Shown here piece after piece: positions 33,812 to 43,011 of a DNA stretch of 55,548 nucleotides; within the stretch, counting starts at the first letter, position 1, and every line of letters starts with the position of its first letter. A program made the position numbers and the translations under genes. The stretch comes from Flavobacteriaceae bacterium. GTDB taxonomy: Bacteria > Bacteroidota > Bacteroidia > Flavobacteriales > Flavobacteriaceae. Under the pieces are notes generated by a model. The model saw only the letters and a program-made list of their open reading frames with translations, was not told the origin of the DNA and ran no database searches. The DNA lies in the NCBI GenBank assembly GCA_013373635.1, contig JABXHN010000054.1, positions 1 through 55,548 of the forward strand, in the 5' to 3' direction.

Positions 33812-34774
33812 TTGGAATGGAATTTACTCGCTGATAATTTCAGCAACCCATCGCTGCTCTTTTTTTTGTTGGGATTAAGTGCTGTACAATTAAAAAGCGA
33901 CCTTGAAATCCCCAAACAGTCCTCCAAATTTATCACGCTCTACTTATTGTTTTCCATTGGATTCAAGGGGGGTCAGGAACTAGCCCACAGCACCCTAGAT
34001 TCTGAAATTATATGGACCTTAATGTTGGGAATGGCCTCTGCAATTCTCATTCCGCTTTATTGTTTTTTTTTGATCAAACGAAAACTTGGAGTTGAAAATG
34101 CCGGTGCCATTGCAGCTGCCTATGGATCGGTCAGTGCCGTTACGTTTATTACTGCCGTCTCCTTTTTAGAGTCACAACAGATTCATTTTAGTGGTCATAT
34201 GGTCGCTGTGATGGCTTCGATGGAAGCTCCCGCAATCGTCATGGGGATGTTGTTGATTTCAATATATCGAAAAAATGCTCCAAAAGAAGTATCGATGAAG
34301 CAATTGGTTCTTCACGCTTTCACCAATGGAAGTGTCCTGATGATTCTGGGAAGTTTGTTGATTGGACTCATCACTAGTGATGCTCAAGCGGAGGGCATCA
34401 AACCTTTTACCACCGACTTGTTCAAAGGATTTTTGGTCATCTTTCTTCTCGATATGGGAATCACTAGCGGTCAAAAACTCAAAGCTTTTTGGAGCAATGG
34501 ATGGTTTTCAGTGGTCTTCGCGATTCTCATTCCGCTCCTAAATGGAAGTCTCATGGGAGCGTTTAGCGGCTCCTTCATAGAGGGAGAAGGAAACCGATTA
34601 CTTTTGGCAGTCCTTGCTTCAAGTGCCTCCTATATTGCAGTTCCAGCAGCAATGCGACTCGCGGCACCCAAAGCTAGCCCTGGATTGTACATTCCTATGG
34701 CCTTAGCAATTACGTTCCCCATGAATATTATTATCGGGATCCCTTGGTATTTGTACGTGATCCATCAGTTTTAA
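33812..34774 (+). CDS. sbtA: Sodium-dependent bicarbonate transporter, SbtA family
   Basis: This 320-residue inner-membrane protein has about ten hydrophobic segments in two inverted halves, as in SbtA. Family marks are NPSLLFFLLGLSAVQLKSDLEIP at the N-terminus (in part), the GFKGGQEL segment, AAAYGSVSAVTFITA and the matching second-half block ASSASYIAVPAAMRLA. The family imports bicarbonate with sodium. In a heterotrophic flavobacterium it would feed anaplerotic or biosynthetic carboxylation. The start is TTG, since no ATG or GTG lies in frame between the upstream stop and the first membrane segment. Confidence 0.85.
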   Translation: MEWNLLADNFSNPSLLFFLLGLSAVQLKSDLEIPKQSSKFITLYLLFSIGFKGGQELAHSTLDSEIIWTLMLGMASAILIPLYCFFLIKRKLGVENAGAIAAAYGSVSAVTFITAVSFLESQQIHFSGHMVAVMASMEAPAIVMGMLLISIYRKNAPKEVSMKQLVLHAFTNGSVLMILGSLLIGLITSDAQAEGIKPFTTDLFKGFLVIFLLDMGITSGQKLKAFWSNGWFSVVFAILIPLLNGSLMGAFSGSFIEGEGNRLLLAVLASSASYIAVPAAMRLAAPKASPGLYIPMALAITFPMNIIIGIPWYLYVIHQF

Positions 34775-34833
34775 TTCAAGAGGGAGAATTCAACTGGATT
34801 TTGTAACTTGAAGTTCTAAAAGTGATTTTGGAG

Positions 34834-35391
34834 ATGTTCCTTTTTGCACCACTGTTTTTAATCATCCATTTGAGTCATTCAACCATGGCCACAACTTATC
34901 AAACACAAAAATACGAGCTGCTCAAAACTTTTGAGAATGCTGAACTACGTTACTACCCTCCTGTGATGAAAATTCAATCCAACGGAGCATTTGGTCCCTT
35001 ATTCCAATACATCTCAGGAGTTAACGAAAGTCAGCAAAAAATTGAAATGACCACCCCGGTTTATCAAAGCACCACCGGCGGCAAACCCATCATGGAATTT
35101 GTATTGCCCGAACGTTTTGACCCACAAAACACCCCCGGTGCGAGATCCAAAAACGTTCGAGTCTTTGAATCCAAACCAGGCTATTTTTTAGCGATTCGTT
35201 TTTCAGGCTACGCGACTCCAAACAGAAAAGAGCAACAGACCAAAAGACTTCTACAACTCGCTACTGAACTCCAACTACCAATGATTGGAACTCCGCTTTT
35301 ATTAGTATACAACTCACCCTATCGTGTTTTTAATAGAACCAATGAACTCTTAATCGAAATTGATCTACAAGATTCCACCCTAATCCCATGA
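34834..35391 (+). CDS. SOUL-family heme-binding-like protein
   Basis: This protein of about 185 residues belongs to the SOUL/HBP family, which binds heme or related tetrapyrroles. After a hydrophobic N-terminus (MFLFAPLFLIIHLSHS) that may be a signal peptide, typical segments follow: YELLKTFENAELRYYPP, KIEMTTPVYQS, MEFVLPERF and FSGYATPNRKEQQTKRLL. An upstream GTG at 34822 could add four residues. Its stop overlaps the next start by ATGA, so it is coupled to the amidohydrolase gene. Confidence 0.85.
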   Translation: MFLFAPLFLIIHLSHSTMATTYQTQKYELLKTFENAELRYYPPVMKIQSNGAFGPLFQYISGVNESQQKIEMTTPVYQSTTGGKPIMEFVLPERFDPQNTPGARSKNVRVFESKPGYFLAIRFSGYATPNRKEQQTKRLLQLATELQLPMIGTPLLLVYNSPYRVFNRTNELLIEIDLQDSTLIP

Positions 35392-36815
35392 AGTATTTAA
35401 AAACGCTCTTCAAATGGAGCCTCTCCATTGTGCTAATTCTTTTGATACTTCTCGCAAGTCTGTTGTGGATTGATGCGATTCAAACCAATTATTTAAAGCG
35501 AACGAATGCAGTAACAGATTCCTCCTTTTTGATTAAAAATGTGACCATCATTCCGATGACACAAGACACCTTACTCAGAAATCGATCAGTATGGATTAAA
35601 GGAGGCCTAATTGAAAACATCCTTGAAGGGGAGGTCCCCTTTGACGGTCCTGTCATCGATGGAGAAAACGGCTATTTACTCCCTGGTCTGATCGATATGC
35701 ACGTTCATCTTTGGGATCGTTACGAACTTGGACTCTATCTCGCCAACGGAGTCACCGCCGTTCGAAATCTATGGGGAATGCCTCAACATCTGCGATGGAA
35801 ACAAGCACTAGAATCCAACCAACTTTCTGGGCCCATCCTCTACTCTTCGGGTCCTAAATTAACGGGGACTGAGTTTATCGGAGATGATAATTTAAATCTC
35901 TATAGTCCTGAACAAGCTCGAGATAAGGTCATCGAATACCAACAGAGGGGTTACGATTTTATCAAAACCTATTACGGTTTGGAGCCTGAAATATTTGAAG
36001 CGATTCGCACACAAGCATTGAAATCCGGCATGGACCTGATTGCGCATCCTTCTCAAAAGGTTCCCTTTGTGAATCATCTCAAAGAGCCCATCCGATCGAT
36101 TGAACATGTCGAGGAAATTGTTCAACAACCCTTAAACTTTGAATTGGATACACTCAAGCTTCAAAAGATCATCCAACAACTCGCCAAAGAAACTAAAAAA
36201 CCCTACACTCCTACTCTTGTAGTTTTTGAGAATATCAATCAGATGATGCAAGACGATCACTATCTCGATCGTCAAGAGCTCCAGTGGATCAACCCCTTGA
36301 TTCGAAAAGTGGATAGTGAAAACCAATTTAATCGATGGCACCAAGCCAAAATAAACGATCCTGAAACACCGCAACGCATCGGCAAGCAACACCGCTTTCA
36401 CCTCGAAATTGTTCGAAAAATGCATCAGGCTGGAATCCCAATTATTTGTGGTACTGACGCTGGAATTGGTGTGACGCTTCCAGGGTTTTCCATTCATCAA
36501 GAATTGGCTTTTTACCAAGAAGCTGGAATGACCAATTTCGAGGTCTTAAAAACAGCGACCATCAATGCGGCACAAACCCACCAAAAAATGAATCATCTTG
36601 GAACTGTAGCGATTGGCAAGACTGCGAATCTCATCCTTGTAAGGGAGAACCCTTTGGAGCAACTCCGTGTTTTGAAGAAGCCCGAGATGGTCATTGTGAA
36701 AGGAGCGGTTTACAAGCAACAAGAACTACAAAAATTTATCGAACGGGCTAAAAATCGATCGAACACAATCGCGACGTTCATCCGCTATGTAGAAAATTGG
36801 ATCGTAGAGAAGTAG
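35388..36815 (+). CDS. Amidohydrolase-family protein (imidazolonepropionase-like), membrane-anchored
   Basis: This 475-residue predicted metal-dependent hydrolase begins with a membrane segment or signal anchor (LSIVLILLILLASLLWI). It shows the amidohydrolase metal motif GLIDMHVHLWDRYE, later His ligands in LIAHPSQK and IEHVEEI, the Asp in IICGTDAGIGV, and the closing GTVAIGKTANLILV. The catalytic domain should lie outside the cytoplasm. Substrate unknown; related proteins act on cyclic amides, prolyl dipeptides or organophosphates. Translationally coupled to the SOUL gene. Confidence 0.86.
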   Translation: MKYLKTLFKWSLSIVLILLILLASLLWIDAIQTNYLKRTNAVTDSSFLIKNVTIIPMTQDTLLRNRSVWIKGGLIENILEGEVPFDGPVIDGENGYLLPGLIDMHVHLWDRYELGLYLANGVTAVRNLWGMPQHLRWKQALESNQLSGPILYSSGPKLTGTEFIGDDNLNLYSPEQARDKVIEYQQRGYDFIKTYYGLEPEIFEAIRTQALKSGMDLIAHPSQKVPFVNHLKEPIRSIEHVEEIVQQPLNFELDTLKLQKIIQQLAKETKKPYTPTLVVFENINQMMQDDHYLDRQELQWINPLIRKVDSENQFNRWHQAKINDPETPQRIGKQHRFHLEIVRKMHQAGIPIICGTDAGIGVTLPGFSIHQELAFYQEAGMTNFEVLKTATINAAQTHQKMNHLGTVAIGKTANLILVRENPLEQLRVLKKPEMVIVKGAVYKQQELQKFIERAKNRSNTIATFIRYVENWIVEK

Positions 36816-36856
36816 TAAATACAGGTTTTAAAAAAAATCATATCTTGAAAGTAAAA

Positions 36857-37294
36857 ATGAAACACGCACTTTTGTTATTGGTCTTATTATGTTGTCAAAG
36901 TCTGCTTGCACAAGACCTCCAAAGAGGAGCAGTTCATCAGTTGAAAAATTTTGGTCTCTATGAATCCTATCAAAAGCGAAGCATGGAGCAGCAATCAACC
37001 GAAGCCTTTGAACTCGTTTTAAACTACCATCAAAAAGCCATCGTGAACGATATCCCGAGTACGCTCTTGAGAACTATAGGAACTATCAGTGTTGCTGCGG
37101 GAGGAACACTCTTAATTGCCTCTAGTGGGTCTCAATCTTCCGAGGGGAGTGCTCTTGTAGGTGCGATTGGTGCAATGAGTCTCGGTGTTGGACTGGTTTC
37201 TTACGGAATCTCCATTCCCTTTCGATCTGGAGTAAAAAAAAATCGACAATTACGGGACCAATTAATCGCCGAACTTAAAAGTACGACTTTCTAA
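36857..37294 (+). CDS. Small secreted/membrane protein of unknown function
   Basis: This protein of about 145 residues starts with a clear signal peptide (MKHALLLLVLLCCQSLLAQ), followed by a polar helical region and two Gly/Ala/Ser-rich hydrophobic segments (TISVAAGGTLLIASSGSQ and LVGAIGAMSLGVGLVSYGI), ending in a basic stretch. ATG 36857 is chosen because it places the signal peptide at the N-terminus; the longer frame overlaps the amidohydrolase end. I do not recognise the family. The arrangement suggests a small envelope protein. Confidence 0.6.
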   Translation: MKHALLLLVLLCCQSLLAQDLQRGAVHQLKNFGLYESYQKRSMEQQSTEAFELVLNYHQKAIVNDIPSTLLRTIGTISVAAGGTLLIASSGSQSSEGSALVGAIGAMSLGVGLVSYGISIPFRSGVKKNRQLRDQLIAELKSTTF

Positions 37295-37314
37295 CAACAC
37301 AAAATTTTATTCAA

Positions 37315-38073
37315 ATGAATTTTAAAGGACTTCATATACTGATCACCGGAGGTGCGCGAGGAATCGGTAAAGCAACCGCTATCGAATTTGCAAAAAGAGG
37401 TGCTATAGTGGGAATCAACTATAAAAGTGACGACGCTAATGCACTTGCAACAAAACAACTACTATCAGGAACGCAACACCACTTATTTAAATACGATATT
37501 TCAATTAAAGAACAGCAAAAAGAATTGATCGACCAATTCATACACACTTATGGAACCATTGATGTTTTAGTCAACAACGCTGGAATTTCAATCCCGCATG
37601 CCCTAGAAGAAGTTTCCTTTGATCAGTGGGCTGATGCGTGGACCAATACGTTTCAAACCAATGTATTTGCAGCGGCAAACCTCTCCTATTTGGCCGCTCA
37701 ACAAATGATCTCTTCTGGAGGAGGACGCATTATCAATGTATCTTCTAGAGGATCCTTTAGAGGAGAACCCACCAAACCTGCATATGGAGCAAGCAAAGCA
37801 GCCTTAAACGCCATGGGGCAATCCCTTGCTAAGCGGTTAGCCCCTCATCAAATTTATGTGGGAACTGTTGCACCTGGTTTTACAGAGACCGATATGGGGG
37901 CTGTAACCCTGACGCCGATCGAACGAGAAAACTTACTGCGTGAATCACCCTTTAAACGCATGGCACAGCCCGAAGAAGTAGCACATGCCATCTTATTCTT
38001 AGCTTCCAAAGAAGCCGCCTATTGTTCAGGCACCATCATCGATGTCAATGGAGCGAGTTATTTGAGATCTTAA
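37315..38073 (+). CDS. Short-chain dehydrogenase/reductase
   Basis: This 252-residue classical SDR has the cofactor motif ITGGARGIGKATA (residues about 9-21), NNAGIS, the catalytic Ser region INVSSRGS and the YxxxK pair in YGASKAAL. The C-terminal FLASKEAAYCSGTIIDVNG is typical of FabG-like 3-oxoacyl reductases, but an isolated copy outside a fatty-acid cluster may reduce another substrate. It follows the small secreted-protein gene by 20 bases and converges with the phosphatidyltransferase gene. Confidence 0.9.
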   Translation: MNFKGLHILITGGARGIGKATAIEFAKRGAIVGINYKSDDANALATKQLLSGTQHHLFKYDISIKEQQKELIDQFIHTYGTIDVLVNNAGISIPHALEEVSFDQWADAWTNTFQTNVFAAANLSYLAAQQMISSGGGRIINVSSRGSFRGEPTKPAYGASKAALNAMGQSLAKRLAPHQIYVGTVAPGFTETDMGAVTLTPIERENLLRESPFKRMAQPEEVAHAILFLASKEAAYCSGTIIDVNGASYLRS

Positions 38074-38077
38074 GTAC

Positions 38078-38848
38078 TTAAGAATACTTCCTAAGGATGA
38101 TAAAAAGGGGTAAAAGGATCGTAAAAAGGACCAATCCAGGTAAAATCCAATTGATAGGGAGCAGCAATAATCCCAATCCAATCAAGGCTAATTGAAATCC
38201 TAATCCATAGAGTGACACCAGGGTCATCAACCAAGGTTTTGGAAGCTGACCTTGATAAGCATTGGGATCCAAGAAATGTACAATGCGATCAAAAAGTCCG
38301 TAACAAATTAAATAACAGTAAAAAAGAACGGTTACTGAACTCTGAGACTCTCCTTCCAAAGCTTTAGGAACTTTATATTCAAAAACTTTAGAGGTATTAT
38401 CTCCTCCTGAAAGTCGATTTCGAAGAATCACATAGTAATAGTTGTAAAGGGTTCCTTGTAATTGAATAGCAAAAAAAGCAGCAATCCACCACCACCAAGC
38501 TAAATTTGAAAGACTCCATACCGCTCCTAAAAAAATAAAATTCAGTATAAAATCAAAGACACTATCTAAATACCTTCCCGTAAATGAAGGTTTGTTTTTT
38601 AATCGAGCTAAGGCTCCGTCAGCTCCGTCAATCACCGACTTTAAAAGCAAGAGTAGTAATGCTAGTAGAAACTGTTGCTCTAAAATGGCTTGGGTAGCGA
38701 GCAGACCTGTCAATCCAAAAAGCAAGGTTAAATGGATAGCTGTAACAAAGGTGTTTTGAAATAAACGCGCAATAGCATTTGAAAGTGGCCTCCCATAATC
38801 TGAAATATCTATGAACGTGTATTGATCTCCTAATTTTTTCATGAGCAA
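38078..38848 (-). CDS. CDP-alcohol phosphatidyltransferase family membrane protein
   Basis: This 256-residue integral membrane enzyme carries the family signature D-x2-D-G-x2-A-R-x8-G-x3-D-x3-D intact (VIDGADGALARLK then TGRYLDSVFD). It would transfer a phosphoalcohol from a CDP-linked donor to lipid. Six hydrophobic segments are visible. The acceptor alcohol (inositol, glycerol or other) cannot be told from sequence. The true start may be the second or third codon (MKKLGDQY). Confidence 0.88.
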   Translation of the reverse strand: MLMKKLGDQYTFIDISDYGRPLSNAIARLFQNTFVTAIHLTLLFGLTGLLATQAILEQQFLLALLLLLLKSVIDGADGALARLKNKPSFTGRYLDSVFDFILNFIFLGAVWSLSNLAWWWWIAAFFAIQLQGTLYNYYYVILRNRLSGGDNTSKVFEYKVPKALEGESQSSVTVLFYCYLICYGLFDRIVHFLDPNAYQGQLPKPWLMTLVSLYGLGFQLALIGLGLLLLPINWILPGLVLFTILLPLFIILRKYS

Positions 38849-38928
38849 CTTTCACACAAAAATACAATCGATAATCGAGTTAGAGGTTAAGTTGTTGATT
38901 TTTTTACATAAAAGCTTGAACAAAAATG

Positions 38929-39285
38929 TCAATTTGATTCAATCGGACGGTAATCGACCCTTACTTTTGCAGAGAATTCCTTGTAGGCATCGAGGTATAA
39001 TTCTTGTCCCGCTAAAAGGAGTATGTTTTTAAATTCTTTCTTAGCAATCGTTAGCGTATCGATCAACACCCCAGCTTTTTGGATGCGAACCGAAAAGGGA
39101 CGACTGCTGAGGTTTTCAACAAGCGCATAGCAATCTTTACCATAGTAGGGATTGATCGTCGCATCTTGACCGACTCCTTTTCCAGTCATCAACATGGTTT
39201 GATTGGGATCTAATTTAAAAGTAGTTTGAGCCTGGAGGGCTCCAGCTACTAAAAGAATCAAACAGCAAACATAGAATTTTCTCAT
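38929..39285 (-). CDS. Secreted protein of unknown function, 118 residues
   Basis: Starting at ATG 39285 this protein has a signal peptide (MRKFYVCCLILLVAGALQAQ) and a mature domain of about 98 residues with beta-strand character (FSVRIQKAGVLIDTLTIAKKEF). The upstream in-frame ATG would prefix a hydrophobic stretch and is less likely. I recognise no family with confidence. It is divergent from the DUF2147 gene, with only 56 bases between the two chosen starts. Confidence 0.6.
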   Translation of the reverse strand: MRKFYVCCLILLVAGALQAQTTFKLDPNQTMLMTGKGVGQDATINPYYGKDCYALVENLSSRPFSVRIQKAGVLIDTLTIAKKEFKNILLLAGQELYLDAYKEFSAKVRVDYRPIESN

Positions 39286-39341
39286 AGGGTAAGATACGAT
39301 TTTTGAGAATACATAGAATCTAATTATCTTTAAAATAAAAA

Positions 39342-39749
39342 ATGTACGCATTATTAATCAGCTTACTTCTGTGCTTTCAAATGCCCTCTATTGAAGGTCA
39401 TTGGATCAGTATCGATGATGAAACTGGACTCGAAAAATCTGAAATTAACCTTTATATTCAGGAAGGAAAACTTTACGGAAAAATTGTGAGCTTACTTTTG
39501 GATGAAGATCAGGGTAAACGTTGTGAAAAGTGTCAGGGTGCTGAAAAAAATCAACCTATTGAAGGCCTGGTGATTGTCAAAGGACTCACTTACAAAGACG
39601 GACTTTGGACTGATGGAAAAATTATGGATCCCGCTAATGGCAAACGATATGATTGTGCCATTCGTATTAACAAGGATCGCACCTTAAATGTTCGGGGCTA
39701 CTTAGGCTTTTCATTTTTAGGGAGATCACAAGTTTGGAAGCGAAAGTAA
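39342..39749 (+). CDS. DUF2147 family secreted protein
   Basis: This 135-residue protein has a short signal-like N-terminus (MYALLISLLLCFQMPSIEG) and the DUF2147 lipocalin-like pattern: GHWISIDDETGLEKSEINLYIQEGKLYGKIV, a Cys pair in KRCEKCQG, GLTYKDGLWTDGKIMDPANGKRYDC (landmarks only) and a closing LGRSQVWKRK strand. The family is common in Bacteroidota and Proteobacteria with unknown role. A near-consensus -7 box TATCTTTA (39325-39332) lies 9 bases before the ATG. Confidence 0.85.
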   Translation: MYALLISLLLCFQMPSIEGHWISIDDETGLEKSEINLYIQEGKLYGKIVSLLLDEDQGKRCEKCQGAEKNQPIEGLVIVKGLTYKDGLWTDGKIMDPANGKRYDCAIRINKDRTLNVRGYLGFSFLGRSQVWKRK

Positions 39750-39825
39750 CGATCCGTAATACTTCCTCGAAAGAAGAACAATCCGAGAGCTGAAGCATTA
39801 TTTTTCACTCTAAATTTTGATTAAA

Positions 39826-41436
39826 TCAATGCGTTACACTTTTTAAAGTAGGATAGGAAATTCCTAGCTGTTGCAAGTAATTATCGTACTTCTTTTCATT
39901 GAAATAAAAAGGTCTTGAAGCCTCTTTGTATTGATTCATTATTTGCTTATTTAAATGGATTGGGGGAGCATCTTTAGGACCGATCATCGGTTGGTATTTA
40001 GTTTCAGCAGTCTGTACTTCTTTAAAATAAGTCCAAGCATCTTCGATTAATTTCGGTTGAGTTAGTAAATCGACAATGGTCATTGCCACCACCTTTGCCC
40101 CAGCTGTAACTCCTTTATGAGCAATAGGGGTCGCCATCGCAATAGCATTACTCCAATGATGTCCTTGTAAACCTGGAATATTCGATGGAAATCTGAGAGT
40201 TACCGTTGGAACGGTCCAAGATACATCACCAATATCATCACTACCTCCACTTACTGGTTTTTCAACTGGAGGAACCAATCCTACTAATTCAGTTGCGAGA
40301 CCATCGGTGCTTTTGGAATTTACCTCTTTTTGAACTGCTACTGCTAATTGTTGATCCGCTTCAGACCACTGAGGAAGTCCAACTTCTTGAATATTTTTAT
40401 CCATAGTTTCAGCAATCACCTTGTTAAAGTGTCTTGGCCAAGCGGTTCCCAAGATTTCAGAACTCACCGATGTTCCAGTCATTAGAGCTGCGCCTTGGGC
40501 AATATCATTCGCCATTTGGTACATCTCCATGATTCCCTCATAGGTAACATCTCTAAAATAATACCAAATACTGGCTTTTGAAGGGACTACATTAGGCTGA
40601 TCTCCTCCATCGGTAAAGATAGAATGAGATCTTTTGAGTGGATCTAAATGCTCTCTCTTGTAATTCCAACCGACATTCATAAGTTCTGCTGCATCCAAGG
40701 CGCTTTTACCCCTCCATGGAGCACCTGCTGCGTGTGCGGCCTCTCCATTAAAGGTATAGGCTACCGAAATAAGACCAGTTCCTGAAGATTGCCCCCATGA
40801 AACTCCCATATTACTACTCACATGAGTGAAAATACAGAGATCGATATCATCGAATAATCCATCTCTGGTATACCAGGCTTTAGCGGCTACTAATTCTTCG
40901 GCAATACCTGGCCAAATGACCAAAGTCCCTCCAATTTTTTCACTTTTCATCAGTTTTTGAACTGCTAATGCTGCTGTAATATTTAATGGAATTCCTGCAT
41001 TATGGCCTTCACCGTGGCCTGGGGCTCCTTCTACAATCGGTTTATGATAAGCAACTCCTGGGTATTGTGATGCTTTTGGGATGCAATCCACATCACTCCC
41101 CAATGCGATCACAGGACCTGTTCCGTTGGACCACCTAGCAAACCAAGCCGTAGGAATCCCAGACACTCCATGTTCAATTGTGAAACCATTCTTTTTAAGG
41201 ATACTGGTTAGATATTCAGATGATAACTCTTCTTGAAAACCTAATTCTGAGAAACTAAAAATCTTGTCCACCATAACCTGACTTAATTTCTCATTTTCAG
41301 CAACCCATGAAGAAGCCCGTTGCTTTAAAATTTCAACGAAATCAAATTCTTGCGCATTGAGTTGATTTGGGAGCAAGGATATCCCTAGTAAAAGCACCAT
41401 TAAAAAAAATGGAGTGTAAGTTGTTTTTTTCATCAT
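39826..41436 (-). CDS. Secreted M20-family amidohydrolase (AbgB/PM20D2-like)
   Basis: This 536-residue protein has a signal peptide (FFLMVLLLGISLLPNQLNAQ) and an M20 peptidase-like fold. Metal-site regions include IALGSDVDCIP, GEGHNAGIPLN, VWPGIAEELVAAKAW and the closing LQGHHWSNAIAMATPIAHKG. The layout matches AbgB-type aminobenzoyl-glutamate hydrolases. Export to the periplasm suggests action on peptides or acylated amino acids from outside. A TATCTTTA -7-like box lies close upstream on the minus strand. Confidence 0.87.
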   Translation of the reverse strand: MMKKTTYTPFFLMVLLLGISLLPNQLNAQEFDFVEILKQRASSWVAENEKLSQVMVDKIFSFSELGFQEELSSEYLTSILKKNGFTIEHGVSGIPTAWFARWSNGTGPVIALGSDVDCIPKASQYPGVAYHKPIVEGAPGHGEGHNAGIPLNITAALAVQKLMKSEKIGGTLVIWPGIAEELVAAKAWYTRDGLFDDIDLCIFTHVSSNMGVSWGQSSGTGLISVAYTFNGEAAHAAGAPWRGKSALDAAELMNVGWNYKREHLDPLKRSHSIFTDGGDQPNVVPSKASIWYYFRDVTYEGIMEMYQMANDIAQGAALMTGTSVSSEILGTAWPRHFNKVIAETMDKNIQEVGLPQWSEADQQLAVAVQKEVNSKSTDGLATELVGLVPPVEKPVSGGSDDIGDVSWTVPTVTLRFPSNIPGLQGHHWSNAIAMATPIAHKGVTAGAKVVAMTIVDLLTQPKLIEDAWTYFKEVQTAETKYQPMIGPKDAPPIHLNKQIMNQYKEASRPFYFNEKKYDNYLQQLGISYPTLKSVTH

Positions 41437-41575
41437 CTGTTTTTTTAGATTCTTAAAGATAAGAAACTATTAACACAAAGTAAAACAGTTAATAATCAGA
41501 TAATTAAGAATTCAAAAAAGATGGTACTTTTTCCTTTAATGTCTTCAATTATTGGTACCTTAAGAAAAATTTCAC

Positions 41576-42991
41576 ATGAAAATTCTCTTAACAGGAGCCA
41601 ATGGTTATATTGGAAAAAGACTTTTAACAGTTCTTCTTGGGTTACAATATGAAGTTATTTGTTGTGTAAGAGACAAAAAACGTTTCCATTTTGAAACAGT
41701 TGAACTCCAACGAATCCAAGTCATAGAAATTGATTTACTTGATAAGGAATCATTAAATAAACTGCCAAAGGATATTGACGGAGCCTACTATCTAGTTCAC
41801 TCCATGTCGAACAGTGAGAATTTCAATGAATTAGAGGAAAAATGCGCATTAAATTTTCAAAAATACCTAGAAAAAACATCCCTGCAACATCTTATTTACC
41901 TCGGTGGAATCGTCAATAGCACTGTATTATCAAAACATTTAAATTCAAGAAAAAATGTAGAGCAGTTACTTTCAAAAGGATCTTATAATTTTACATCATT
42001 AAGAGCGGGAATCATTATAGGATCGGGAAGTGCCTCATTTGAAATCATCAGAGATCTTGTAGAAAAACTACCTATCATGATCACCCCAAATTGGTTATTG
42101 ACAAAATGCCAACCTATTGGCATTAGTGATGTATTGATTTATCTGAGCAGGTGCTTATTCAACAAAGCTACCTACCAAAACTTTTATGATATTGGAGGTC
42201 CTGATATTTTATCCTACAAAGAAATGCTTGAAGGATACGCAGCTTCAAGAAATTTAAAAAGAGTGATCTACACCGTTCCTGTAATGACTCCAAGACTCTC
42301 CTCTTACTGGTTGTACTTTGTCACCTCAACCACCTATCGTTTAGCCGTGTCACTAGTCGACAGCATGCATGTTGAAGTTACTTGTTCCGAAAACAATTTG
42401 AATGAGCTATTGGACATATCACCTATAAGTTATCAAGAGGCCCTTGAAAAAGCCTTCAATAAAATAGGATCCAAAAATGTCATTTCAAGTTGGAAAGATT
42501 CCTATACGAGTAGTGGATTTAAGTATCCCATTTCTGATTTATTAAAAGTCCCTGAATTTGGATGTTTTGTCGATCAGCGATCTATGCATATTTCAAATCT
42601 TGAGAATACAATCGATAAAATATGGAAAATTGGAGGGGCAACAGGTTGGTATCAAGGGAACTTTTTGTGGGAAATTCGCGGTTTTATCGACAAGCTCTCT
42701 GGAGGTGTTGGTTTGCGAAGAGGAAGAACGAATTCGAATACAATCAACGCTGGAGATGCAATTGATTTTTGGAGAGTTCTTTACGCGAATAAAAACAAAG
42801 GACACTTATTACTCTTTGCTGAGATGAAACTTCCCGGTGAAGCCTGGCTTGAGTTTAAAATTATCGATGCTAAGTTAGTTCAAACAGCTACTTTTCGTCC
42901 TCTAGGCGTCTATGGAAGATTGTATTGGTATGCAGTTCTCCCATTTCACTCCTATATTTTCGAGGGAATGCTCCGAAAACTTATTAACTGA
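41576..42991 (+). CDS. NAD(P)-binding SDR with DUF2867 C-terminal domain
   Basis: This 471-residue protein has an extended SDR Rossmann domain (KILLTGANGYIGKRLL at residues 1-16, then YYLVHSMSNS and LIYLGGIVN) over about 300 residues. A DUF2867 domain follows (residues about 320-470, FGCFVDQRSMHIS, WEIRGFIDKLSGGVGLRRGR and the closing YWYAVLPFHSYIFEGM). This two-domain layout is shared by many bacterial complex-I-assembly-like or carotenoid-related proteins; the reaction is unknown. Confidence 0.88.
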   Translation: MKILLTGANGYIGKRLLTVLLGLQYEVICCVRDKKRFHFETVELQRIQVIEIDLLDKESLNKLPKDIDGAYYLVHSMSNSENFNELEEKCALNFQKYLEKTSLQHLIYLGGIVNSTVLSKHLNSRKNVEQLLSKGSYNFTSLRAGIIIGSGSASFEIIRDLVEKLPIMITPNWLLTKCQPIGISDVLIYLSRCLFNKATYQNFYDIGGPDILSYKEMLEGYAASRNLKRVIYTVPVMTPRLSSYWLYFVTSTTYRLAVSLVDSMHVEVTCSENNLNELLDISPISYQEALEKAFNKIGSKNVISSWKDSYTSSGFKYPISDLLKVPEFGCFVDQRSMHISNLENTIDKIWKIGGATGWYQGNFLWEIRGFIDKLSGGVGLRRGRTNSNTINAGDAIDFWRVLYANKNKGHLLLFAEMKLPGEAWLEFKIIDAKLVQTATFRPLGVYGRLYWYAVLPFHSYIFEGMLRKLIN

Positions 42992-43011
42992 ACTCCTTTA
43001 TAAGGACTCTT

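Noticed and set aside
34822-38073. The SOUL-to-SDR region looks somewhat richer in G+C in codons than its surroundings, suggesting transfer.
   Set aside because: I could not compute composition, and the impression is weak; no mobile-element mark borders the region.
38069-38082. Perfect palindrome CTTAAGTACTTAAG between SDR and phosphatidyltransferase genes.
   Set aside because: It contains the stop codons of both convergent genes and has no T-run; a palindrome of this size made of AT-rich stop contexts is easily fortuitous.
42593-42827. Long open frames on both strands inside the DUF2867 gene, and similar ones inside glmS, metY and the amylase gene.
   Set aside because: They lie wholly inside well-supported genes and show no family resemblance; treated as chance frames.
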